This document shows, one piece after another, positions 45,937 through 56,364 of a stretch of DNA of 64,000 nt. Position 1 is the first letter of the stretch. Every line of letters starts with the position of its first letter. The stretch is from Chlamydomonas sphaeroides. Lineage: Eukaryota; Chlorophyta; Chlorophyceae; Chlamydomonadales; Chlamydomonadaceae. The stretch covers positions 36,759 through 100,758 of the forward strand of contig BDDC01000001.1 in the NCBI GenBank assembly GCA_001662425.1, in the 5' to 3' direction. The position numbers and the translations under genes were made by a program. The notes below the pieces were generated by a model, which was given only the letters and a program-made list of their open reading frames with translations, was not told the DNA's origin and searched no databases.

Positions 45937-48900
45937 ACAGGGGATTGCTGCTGTCTACAACATCATCGCCAACCTTGTTGCGTAGCGATGTTGTAGGCGC
46001 GCGGCTTCCTGCGGGGCTGCCGCTGCCGCAGCTCCGCAGGCGCCCATTTAGCAAGCAGCATGGTGTGAACATCTTGCGCGGTCAGCGGCTGGCAACGCGG
46101 CTAACGCGCTCGTCTGATAATGGAGGGTTCGCGGAGCGCTGGCCGCACGGCCAGCGCTTCGTCGCGCAGTGCGCAAGCACAGCAGAAGAGATGATGCAGT
46201 CAGCCAACCAAATACTGCACCAGCTGGAAGCCGCGGGTGCCGCGACAGCCGCTGCGGGCGCGCTCTCCGGCAACAATGGCAGCATCGTCTCTGGCTATGC
46301 CAGCTCCACCGGCAGCCTGTCGCCGGGGTCCTCACTCCATAGTTCGGATGCGTTCTCGTCCATGGACGAGTACAGCACGGGCCACCTGGACTTCTCGGAC
46401 CTCGCCAACGACGAGGAGCAGCTGGCGGAGAGCGGCAAGGGCGACGGCCCGGCCGGCTCTTACGGCAAAGCAAACTACGAGGCACGCACTAGGGGCATAC
46501 CTCAAAGGGCAGCTGCCAGTCTCCGCTCGCACAGGCGGGGCACCAGGGGGCCCACCTCTGCAGCCCCCGTGCTGTGTGGTGTCGCGGCCGCCGACCCACA
46601 TCCTCTTGCCTCCTTGCCACACGCGACCCCTCTCCCTCCGCTCCCCCATCCTTGCCCGCGCTCCCCGACCCCACATACCTCCCAACACGACAGGTCCTAC
46701 GGCTGGACGCCACCGGCCGCGCGCGGCGCTTCTTCGTGCGGCGGCGAGACCTGCTGCGCGAGCACCGACTGCAGCCGCGCGACCTGCGCCGCATCGACCC
46801 CTCCATCGACTTCACAAAGACCAGCCCCTCCATCACCATAAAGGAGGACGTGCTGCTGCTCAACCTGGGGGGCGTCAGGTGCGGCGCAGCCCGTGGGGCG
46901 GCCTTGTGCGGGAAGCGGCACGAGTCGCATGGTGGTGCTCGACGCAACACCAGCGGTCGAGGGCGCGGCAGGAGACAGAAGCGATGCTGCCTGCGCGGCT
47001 AGGGGCTGTGGGTGCATGGGTGCTCGGGGCGCCCTCACCGCCGCTGCGCAGGGGCAGCCCAGGCGCAGCTGGTCTCGCCGGGCCCCGGTCCCTCTTCGGC
47101 CTCCCGGAACCCACCGCACGGCGCGCCTCTCTCCTCCCCCGCAACCGCGCAGGGCCATCGTGACCGCGGAGAAGGCGCTGCTGTTTGAGCCCAGCTCCGG
47201 CACCAGCCGCAAGTTCCTGGAGGTGGTGCTGCCGCGGTTGCAGCAGAACGGCGCCGCGCGGCAGCAGGCGGCCATGCGCGGCGACCCGGCGGCCTACATC
47301 AACGTCTCGCACGCAGACTACATGGCGCGCTTCTACCACCAGGTCCGGGGCAGAGAGGGCTTCGCAAGGGCTTTGGGAGGGGCTGTAAGCCTGGCCACCT
47401 GGGGAAGCTAGGGCGTGGCACGGACCAGCTTGGTAAGGGGCTGTTGGGAGGGACCATGGGGTGGCAGGGGAGCCCCATCGCTGCCCTGTGGTTGCCAAGG
47501 TATCCCTGTGCCCCGCCACAGCTGCCAGCCCTGAACCTGCTAGGACACCGGCCCTCAACTCGCGTGGACCTCCCCACCCCAGGGCCCCAGCGCCAGCACA
47601 GGCGCTCGACGCCCCCTGCTCAACACTGCACCTCCCCCTCCCCCACCCCATCGCAGGGCAAGTTCGACTCGTCCAGCCGCACGCCGCCCTTTGAGCTGGA
47701 GGCGCTGGAGGGCGCGCTGACGGTGGCGGTGGGGCGGCTGGACGCGGAGATGGCGTCTGTGACGGGCCGCGTGAGCGCGCTGCTGACCAAGCTGCCGGGC
47801 GACATCACGCCCGTGAACCTGGAGGAGCTGCGACGCGTGAAGCAGGCGCTGGTGGAGCTGGAGAACAAGTCGGAAACGCTCAGGTGAGGTCAGGGGCGGC
47901 AGGGAGGGCGAGGACACGGCGGAGGCGCTGAGGTGGGGGCGAGAAGAGGGGCGGAGGCGCAACGCTTGGTGTGGGGTGGGGTTGGCCAGGCCAGCAGCAG
48001 GGTGCAAGGCGTCAAGTGGAGCTCGCTCCTTTGTGCGGCCGACCGCAGGGAGATGCTGGAGGAGCTGATGGACGATGAGGACGAGCTTCGAGAGCTCAAC
48101 CTCAGCAGCCGGCCGCGGCGCGAGGACCGCCGCCGCCAGCGCGAGCGCAACCGCCTGGAGCGAGAGGTGGAGCGGGCGCGGGAGATCAAGGAGGAGCTGG
48201 AGGAGCGGGCGCTGGACGACGGCCAGCCCATCACGTCGGCACTGCCGCCGGCTCCCCTGGCGCCGCCGCCGCCGCTGCAGTCGGCAGGGGGTCCGGCGGC
48301 GGCGCCGCCGGCGCCCGGCTACCCCTACACGTCGATTGCGCCGCCGGCACCCGGCTATCCGTATCCGCCAACCGCGCCGCCGGCGCGCATCAATGGGCAT
48401 ACTGGCGGCGCGGCGACGCCGTCGTTCTACGTGTCGCCAGTGCAGCACTCACCGTCGCAGTCACAGCAACACAACCCAGGCCCCACGGGGTTGCACTCGC
48501 TGGGGCGAGCGGGCGGCGCCGCCGCTGGCTTCATGGGCGGCGGCCTGCCGTCGGCGGCGGCCGTGTCACGGCAGGAGCGGTTGAAAGAGCTCCGTACGAA
48601 GTACGACAGGGATCGGTTACGAGAGCTGCGCGCCCGGTTCGGCTGGGTGCGCGAGGGGCGCGAGGATGGCGGCGGCCCGGGGCTTGGCGGCGGCGGGCTG
48701 GCGGGCCGCGGCGGCGGTGCGGCGGCGCTGGCGGCGGCCGGCGGCGGCGTATCGGTCAAGGAGGGGCGTGAGGAGCGGGAGCGGGGGAGGCGCAAGGAGC
48801 TGATCGAGGAGGCGGACTTCATGAGGTGCGCGCTGTGCGATGCGGGCTGTGGCGCGGTCCCGCTACGCCTGTACTGCAATGCTGCGCTGCGCCTTTGCCC

Positions 48901-50443
48901 TGCTGCATTGCTGGGCGGGGCTGGGTTGGGCCGGGCCGGGCTGGGCGCCACATTTGTCACCCGTACTGCTAAGCCACAGCTGCACCCTACAGCGGCAGTA
49001 GCCTTGCTGTGGCGGCGGTTGCGTGCCCGGGGGCTTGAGCCCTGCCCCCGCTGTGCCGGCCATCGTGCCGCCCTGGGCTGCCCCGCAGCCGGCTGGGTGA
49101 CAGCGAGGAGGACCTGCAGGAGGCGCAGGACGCGCTGGAGGAGATGGTGGAGGAGGAGGAGGAGGAGGCGGAGCTGGAGGAGGTGGAGGACCTGCTCGAG
49201 TTCTACTTGCAGCGGGCGTCGGCGCTGCAGGTGGGAGTGGGGCCAGGCAGCTGGGGTGGCGCTGCAGGAGCTAGCGGGCCCGGGCAGGCGGGCCGGTGGC
49301 TGATCCAGGGACAGGCCGGGGGACACAGCGAGCGCTGCATGTGCTGTGTGGCTGGGGGGCCTCAGCCCTCGCCGCGCCGGCCGCAAGCCCGCTCGGTCTT
49401 GGTGAATGGGGAGGGGGCAGGATGCATTGTGTAGCCATGCGAGGCAGCCCCCACAACGGCACTGCGCCGGGCGCCACGGGGCGGCCTTCTGCAAGCTGCC
49501 TGCCGCCTGCCGACCGTGCGTCTCTTATTCCCGGCCCCGCAGTCCGAAGCGGAGCGCATGCTGGCGGGCGCCCGTGACCTGGAGGAGAGCATCGGCGTGT
49601 CGCTGTCGGCCAGGCGCTACGAGGTGCGCTGCGGACCAGGATTATGGGGCAGCAGCAGGGGCTGCGGGAGGGGCTGCAGCCCGCCCAAGAGGGCAGCAGC
49701 ATGGCGGTCCCCTCTGCCAGGGGCGGAGATGCAGCCGGGCGCTGCGATTTGCGCCGCCGCTGCAGCAGCTGCGGAAAGCCAGGCGGCTAGCTGCTGTGCC
49801 GGGCAGCGGCGGTGGGGCGCGCACGGGTTGGCCTCGCTAACCCGCTGTCTCACACTCCCGTGCATGTGTCGCTGCCGCCCAACGCCATGCGCCCCCAGGT
49901 CAACCGGCTGGAGCTGATGCTGTCCATCGGCTCCTTCGCCGCCGCCGTGGGCGCCATGCTCGCGGTGCGTGCCGGACAGGACTCATCATGCTGGGGTCGC
50001 ACAAGAGCCCCACGCTGCGCACACCGCGCCAGGCTTCTGCTTGGCATCCGCCCGCTGGTCTCTTGCGTCCGGTGTTCGGAACAAGGGGCGAGCGCCAGGG
50101 CCTTAGCTGTCCCTGCGATTGCTGCTTGCCCTTTGCCTGAACTCCAGCCCCAACCGCCGTAGCGCGTCACGTAGCCGCGCGGCACGCCCACCTCACGAGC
50201 CGGCCCCTAGCTGCTTCCCGCCCTGTTCCTCACCGGCTCCCCCCGCGATGTGTTCCCGTGTCCCATGCCCCACCTCCTTGGCCGCCACCACCGCAAATGC
50301 AGGGCATCTTCGGCATGAACATGCGCTCGAACCTGGAGCATAGCGCGCTTAGCTTCTGGGGCGTCACTGGCGCCATCCTGCTGGGCTGCGTGTGGATCTA
50401 CTTTGCGGTCATGCGCTACACCCGCAGCAAGCGCATCCTGTGA
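45933..50443 (+). CDS. MRS2/CorA-type magnesium channel, organelle-targeted, with long Pro-rich insert
   Basis: Nine exons: 45933-46481 (or -46469), 46694-46878, 47153-47342, 47657-47883, 48049-48825, 49089-49230, 49543-49623, 49899-49964, 50303-50443; about 785 aa. The N terminus is Ser/Arg-rich and acid-poor, like a plastid or mitochondrial presequence. Family blocks follow in order: VLRLDATGRARR, LQPRDLRRIDPS, ITIKEDVLLLNLGGVRAIV, PFELEALEGAL, ELENKSETLREMLEELMDDED, YLQRASALQSEAERML, SARRYEVNRLELMLSIGS, then the GMN selectivity motif (GIFGMNMRSNLE) and a second membrane helix (TGAILLGCVWIYFAVMRY). Between residues about 400 and 620, exon 5 adds a charged coil and a Pro/Gly/Ala-rich stretch (APGYPYTSIAPPAPGYPYPP) not usual in MRS2. 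The first intron lacks a GT donor in phase. The role is Mg2+ uptake into an organelle, probably chloroplast (MGT10-like) or mitochondrion. Confidence 0.9.
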
Positions 50444-52169
50444 GGGGGTGTGCTGGCATGGAACGGATCGCGGGCTGGTATGCACCGCATGTGTTTTGGT
50501 AGCGCGGGGTGACGTGTGTGGTGGGTGCGGTGTCCGGGGGAGGGGAAGGGGAGCAGGAGAGGCACATAGGGCTCGGCGCCCTGATGCAGACTTGAGGCGC
50601 GCGGCATAGGCTGCTGGTGCAGCTGCTCTGCAGAGGGCGTCGAGGTTTTGGACAAGCAACCTTGGGCGGTGGTCGGCATGGGGCTGCACTGGGGGGCCTG
50701 TGGGATAGCTGCAAGCGGCACGGTGCTCGCGGGGCAGCGGAATAGACTTCGCAGTGCTGAGGGGTGAGGAGTGCGCCCGAGCGGCCAGTGGCGGATGGAG
50801 CGGAGGGATGAGGGCAGCGACCGGTCGGGGGCAGCGGGCAGGAGTGCTGGAGCCCCACTTGGGGTTTCGCGTGTGGCTTCGTGTCAGTGTGGCTTCGTGG
50901 CATGCAGGGCCGGTGTGCGGGGCCGGCGTGGGGGGCCATACATAACACCCCCGCACATGGCAGCAGCTCGTGCCTGCTCGTGTTGTGTTGTGTGGATGTG
51001 TCGGTGTGAATTGTTGTCATGTGGTTGCGAGGGCTTCTGCGGGCCCTTGGCATTGTGCTCCGCAAGGCGGGTCCTGGGTCTTTGATACGGGCGATACGGT
51101 ATGGCTGGAGTGCAGGCCGCGAGCCGCCGATCGTGCCCAACGAGGCACTTGCGGGTGGTAGCGGTGATGATGGTGTCAATGCGTGCCGGTCCGTGCCAAG
51201 CGCATGCGGTATGGGGCTGGGGCCGGCCCTCAAACTCTTAACAGTACGGTGTACGGTATCTAATTGCATGCCTTTCGTTTCTGCGCGCTGCCTCATCGCG
51301 TGGTATGCAACGCGGCTGTCGGCCGGGGCCCAAGGTGGGGCCTGCGGCTGGCGCGGCGGCGAAGTGTGTGGTATGGTGTTTCGCTTGCGGGCCGCACTGG
51401 GCGCCCGGTGGTGTGGTGGAGGGATGCTGTACTGAGGCCGTGTCCTCGACATACAGCAACATGGGGCTCGGCTCCATGTTGGGAGCGGGGCGCGGCCGAG
51501 GTGGCACCCAGGCAGCATTGATGGGCGGGTGGAGAGCGCGTTGCGTTGTTGATTGTGCGCGTGTGTGAGCGGCGGTCTGCTCGTGAGCGGCGCATGTTCT
51601 TGGTTGCAACGCGTTGGCTGCTGCGCCTCCTGCCCTTTCTGAATGCCAGAGGCTCATGTCCCTGGTTTGGTTATAGACAAGATGGGCCCCGGCCGGGCCT
51701 CGATTGAAGCACACCCGTCAGGAGGACAAAGCCTCCCGGGATCAGCCACCGTCGCCCCAGTCCAGGACACGGACCAACCCAGTTCAGGGCGTGACCAAGC
51801 GGTTTTTAACAGCAGGCCCACGCGCCAAATGTTTAGGCACGGAGGCAGCTGACGCCTGCTGATGCAGTCTTGTGCCACTCACCGGCGCTTCCAGGGACCT
51901 AGAGAGCCATGGTGGGTGGGGGGGGGGGCGTGCAACGTTCACCCGGCAACAGTGATGGACTTAATGGGTTGCTGCGAGTGTGTGGGGTGCAGCGAAAGGG
52001 GGAGATGAACCGGTGGGTGCGAGTTCTCGTGAGTTCTTGGGCCACGGGGTGCCGGGTTCGTGTGCCATAGCTATGTCCCGGAGCGCGCTACACACAGCGC
52101 CATAGCTGGACGCGGCTCACACGGATCAGAACGTCGGAAACGCGAATTATCGTGTACCCACTTGTTTGG
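50444..52169. other. Intergenic region
   Basis: 1.7 kb between two + strand genes. Frames are open on both strands but show no domain-like sequence. A G12 run lies near 51919-51930. No RNA gene or mobile element recognised. Confidence 0.45.
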
Positions 52170-54095
52170 ATGCTTCCCATCCCGGCACGACTGCAACAGC
52201 TGCGACTGCAGAAGCAGCCGCGACGTAGCCTCATGCTGAGCTGTCATGCCGGTGGCCGGCAACCGGCAGTCCTGGTCGGCCGGGGCCGCGTCGGCGAAGC
52301 AGTTTCAAGTATGCTAGGCGCTGACCTTGCTGCGGTCATCTGCCGAACTGGCGGCGACATCAATGAGCATGATGAGGTGCGTTGCAGCTGGCTCGGTGGG
52401 GTCGGTCGCCAGCACGCGACGACCGGGTGCTCTCCGCCTCTCAGTGCAGTACCGTCTGGCTCTCCCGTCCCATTCCCCCGTCGCATCGTTGCTCACGGCA
52501 GCAGGCGGCAACCAAGCAGCCTAGGTGGACGGCCCCCGCGCATGTCTAAGCGGATACTTTCATCGCCCCGCCCTGGCTAGCTTGACGTCCCTGCCCCGCC
52601 CCCTCTGCAGGGCCCTATATACGTCTGCACTACCAATGACGCGCTGGACTCGATAGCACAGCGCACGCCGCTACGCCGCCGGCCCGACCTAGTGCTCTTC
52701 CAAAACGGCTGGCTGCTGCCGTGGCTAGAAGCGCAGCGCCTGGGCGACGACACGACCCTGGTGGCATTGTACATGGCAGGTGCGGCCGGCCGGCCTACCC
52801 AAGGGCCTGCTGCTGCTGCCATGCTGCCCTGCCCACGGGGCCCCGAGCTCACGCCACGCATCCCCCACCCGCCTTGCGCCCCACAGCCGGGCCTGATGGC
52901 ACAGCCAAGGACGGCCTGCGCACCGTAGCGTGTGGCAGGTGGGGCGCAGCGCAGCACCGCATGGGGAGCGGCGGTTGCCAGCAAGGAAGGCAAGCCACGA
53001 GGCGGCCTCTCCCCTTGCCCCGGTGCCCATCTGTCTGGGCACTACGACGAGGCCGCTGCGGCCGAGCGGCCCTGCGTGCCCGGCCTGGAGCCCAGACGGC
53101 GTCTACTCCTCCCGCAAGTCATCGCAGCCAACGAGCCTGCCTGCCTGCCTGCCTGCATGGCCACCCCGAGTCAAAGCCGCGCCGACCTGCCCGCTGCCCG
53201 CAGGTGGGCCGGCCACGTTGCTGCCACGCTGGCTCGCGGCGGCGTGTCGTGTCGCGTGGTGGGCCCCGCCGACGTGTACGCCGCGCTGGCGGAGAAGATG
53301 CTGTGGGCGAGCATCTTCTGGGTGAGCTACCACACCGTTGCTGAGGATCGGGGTGCTGCTGCCCCGAGCGGCGCTGCGGGTGCTCTGCTTCACGTGCCTG
53401 CCATGCCCTCGAGGGGTTGCTGCGGGGGTCGTGCGGTTCGTGCTGCGGGCGTCTGGCCTCTCCCCGGTCTTCCTGCCGGCAACTCACTGCTCTGCGGCCT
53501 ATGCCATCCGCCTGGCCCCCTGTCAGATGATGAGCGCTGCGCTGGGGGGCATGACGGTGAGTAAGGTAGCTAGCCGCCGGTGCGCCTGCCCGCGCCAACC
53601 TGCATGTCTCAACGCCTACGTCGCCTCAGCCGCCAGCTGCACCCACTTTCGTTTTTGGGCACCCACTACCAGTGCGCTCTCATGCCACCCCCAACCGCCC
53701 ACGCCACGGCCCAGGTCGGCGACATCGCGCAGCACCACGCCGCCGACGTACGGGCCCTCGTGACCGAGCTGCTGCCGCCACTGCAGCGGCAGCTGCGTGC
53801 CGCCGCCGCCACCGGCCGCCCCGGCGCCGGTGAGGCCGCCGACGCCCTGGCCGCCGACCCCGACCGCGTAGTGGCGGGGCTGCTTGGCTACAGCGCCTCC
53901 ATCGCATCGGCGGTGCCCTCGAAGGACATGGCGCTGGCGGAGTTCGGCTGGCGCAACGGAGCGCTGCTGGCGCTGGGGCCGGGACAGCTACATGCGGCCT
54001 GGCTGCGGCGCGCGGGCGTGCCGGACGAGCTGATGTCGGCGTACGGAGCGGGCGGGGGAGTCGAAGGCGGCCATCGGGCGGTGGCGCCGCGTTGA
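52170..54095 (+). CDS. Plastid-type NAD(P)-binding Rossmann-fold protein, conserved but uncharacterised
   Basis: Six exons: 52170-52376, 52611-52779, 52887-52938, 53204-53321, 53527-53556, 53715-54095; 318 aa, phases consistent. An Arg/Gln-rich N terminus (residues 1-35) looks like a transit peptide. The dinucleotide loop is VLVGRGRVGEAVSSML. Conserved pieces follow: YVCTTNDALDSI, RPDLVLFQNGWLLPWLE, WAGHVAATLARGGVSCRVV, LAEKMLWASIFWMMSAALGG, VGDIAQHHAADVRALV, SAVPSKDMALAEFGWRNG. The order resembles ketopantoate-reductase-like or 6PGDH-like folds and, in my recollection, a conserved chloroplast protein of plants and algae without known reaction. Exon 5 has only ten codons. TGTAA lies 73 bp after the stop. 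Reductase activity is inference. Confidence 0.7.
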
Positions 54096-54720
54096 GGCTG
54101 GTGCCTGCCAGAGTAGGTGTGGCGCTCTCTTTAACAGAGGCTGGGACTGGAGCCAACAGGGGAGCGCTGTAATCAGTAAGCTCAGCTTTCGCTTGTGACA
54201 AGGAAGGCCGACTGAAACGGTCGCGCTGCGCTCACTTCCGCCGCCATCTCCGCGCGCAGTATGCAACCGTCGTCAGTCAGCCACACTGCAGCCCACACCT
54301 CCTGATACCACCACATCCGAGGCCGTGCCACGGCAGCCCCCAATGCGGCTCTCCGGCAGTTGCGAAGGCCACCAGCACACCAATCACCCACTCAACGAAC
54401 CCGTCCTCGCCTCCGTCTCATCTGCCCTCATCCTCCCACACACTTGCTCTAGCGGCAGGCCAACCACCCGGCCCTCACCCACGCCAACACCCAAGTCTAG
54501 CTCGACCGGGTGACACCGGCCTGGCGACAGCTGCTGTGTTGCCCAGCGGCCCACCTCATCACCCACAGCGCTGCGCTGCTCTCTTGCGGCTCCTGCTCAG
54601 GGCAGCGGCAGCTGGCGACCGTCAACGCAGGTGCCGCCTTTGGCGTCGTTCCCAACGCCATCCCATCCACTCCAAACCGCGTGCCACCCTAAAGCGTGTT
54701 GTCTAAACCGCGTTCCGCCC
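54096..54720. other. Intergenic region between convergent Rossmann-fold and MCTS1 genes
   Basis: 625 bp with both 3' UTRs. TGTAA for the + gene at 54168. No gene seen. Confidence 0.45.
54168..54172 (+). terminator. TGTAA polyadenylation signal, Rossmann-fold gene
   Basis: TGTAA 73 bp after the TGA at 54093-54095. Confidence 0.55.
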
Positions 54721-56043
54721 TTAGAGCGTCGGCATCTGCGGCAGGAGGGCCAGCGGCATGGCATTCAGCACAAGTGATACCGAGCCCAAACGACACCCCC
54801 TCAGCCTCCAGCCACGCGCCCTGCCCTCTGGCCCCTTCGCCCTCCCCCTCGCCTTGCCCCAGGCCCCACCTTCCACAGGCCGTCGTTGAGATGGTGCATG
54901 TTCTCGACCCCAATGCCCTTGTTGATGGACCGGATGTCGGCCGTGCTCATCTTGAGCACACCCACCGCCATGGCGTGCTCCTTCTCGAACGCGTAGATGG
55001 CCACGGGGCCGCCCACGTCGCCCTAGCAAGAGGGGACAGGGCGGGGCGGGTTGCAGCACGCGTTGAAAGACGTCAGTGGCCGGGTTGACGATGGATAGCG
55101 GTAGGGGGATACCTGGTTCCCAGGGCCCACAGCAAGCGATGGGCAGACAGACACCCGGGCCTCACGCCCCTGCCACGTGGACAACCGCACAGCACTGACC
55201 GCGGGCCCTGCGGGCCGCCGCCCCCAGAGGCGCTCCGTGCCCCTCTCTGCCCGCCGCAGCTCCCGGCCCCTTACTACCTGCCTGCCTTGCCCTGCCCCTG
55301 CCAGCGCCGCACCTCGTCATGTATGATCGCGTCTGCGTGCGTGAGTCCGGGGCACATGATGTTGGCCCCCGACAGCACAAACTTAATGGCGCCCTTGTCG
55401 GTGCGCAGCCGCTTCATCATTTCTGGGTACTGGTGCAGCACCCGCAGCGTTGGCAGCCAGGGGCCGTCGCGCTCCTGGAAGAACAGGATGGTGTTGCCCA
55501 TGACCACGAGCTGGCAGTGGCCGCTGATGGGGGGGGGAGGCGAGAGGGGAAAGGGATAGGGAGGGACGGATGGGGGGCGTGGGGCGGTGGTGCTGGTGTT
55601 GAGTGGGGAGGGCGGGTGGCTGCGGGGTGTCGTGGAGGTCGAGGAAGGGAGGGCGCGAGGTAAGGCCCGCGGGGCAAGAGGCCGGAGCTTGTGAGTGCGG
55701 CAGGAGGCGGCTGCGCTGTGGGGACAGGTGGCCAGGTGCCAGACCCCGGGGCACGAACCCTGAAGCGCGGCCGAGGCCCCACCGCCTTGGTCGGCAGCTC
55801 ACCATTTCCCCACGTACACCGACTCCTTCTTCGGGATCAGGGTCTCGATGATGTCGGTTTGCTCGAGATAGGGGTAAGTCTCGCAGATGGCGGCTGTGGG
55901 GGTCGGGGATCGACATGGTTCAGCCCTCGGGCGAGAGGTAGGCCAGGGCGCAAGCTCGCACCTCTGATGCCTCTCGCCACAGATGACTTGACTTGGCTGA
56001 GGTTAGAGACGTCTTCTTTGCTGAACTTCTTGAAAAGCGCCAT
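54721..56043 (-). CDS. MCTS1: MCTS1 (MCT-1) translation re-initiation and recycling factor
   Basis: Five exons: 56043-55962, 55893-55803, 55523-55313, 55022-54870, 54735-54721; 183 aa, phases consistent, family length about 181. MCTS1 works with DENR to release deacylated tRNA from 40S subunits and allow re-initiation after upstream ORFs. Conserved parts: MALFKKFSKEDVSNLSQVKS, ICETYPYLEQTDIIETLIPK, LFFQERDGPWLPTLRVLHQY, the signature DKGAIKFVLSGANIMCPGLT at the start of the PUA domain, AMAVGVLKMSTADI, INKGIGVENMHHLNDGLWK. The last exon is 15 nt (Met-Pro-Thr-Leu-stop) and restores the GLW(H/K)M end. It is divergent from the RsmB-like gene. Confidence 0.95.
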
Positions 56044-56364
56044 GGCGCTCGCCGCGGCTTGCGAGGGCTACCTAGCCACTCCTGATCTGGAATTCACTGA
56101 GCAATGAGGTGCACTATGGGGTGCAAGCAGCTTGTGTCGACCAGTTGAGCAGAGCGCGCGCGCCGGGGTTCGCAGGCAGCTTAAATGTTTAGGAAAATGG
56201 CAACAATTCAAGACGTGATTGCTTAGAGCTGTAGGCGTCGGTCGCGAGCAAGGCCCGGGTTCTCGGGATGGGGAACCGTCGCAGGCCGCGAGAGTGCATT
56301 GTAACAGCCCCAGCGCACCGACCCAACGACACGAACACACGTCGTGACGACGCTAGTAGTCGCC
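56044..56364. promoter_or_regulatory. Shared upstream region of MCTS1 (-) and RsmB-like (+) genes
   Basis: 321 bp between head-to-head start codons of two translation-related genes. No motif assigned. Confidence 0.4.

Noticed and set aside
51900..51935. G-rich run as a telomere-like or quadruplex element
   Set aside because: It is a simple G homopolymer with no repeat unit; probably chance or an error-prone run.
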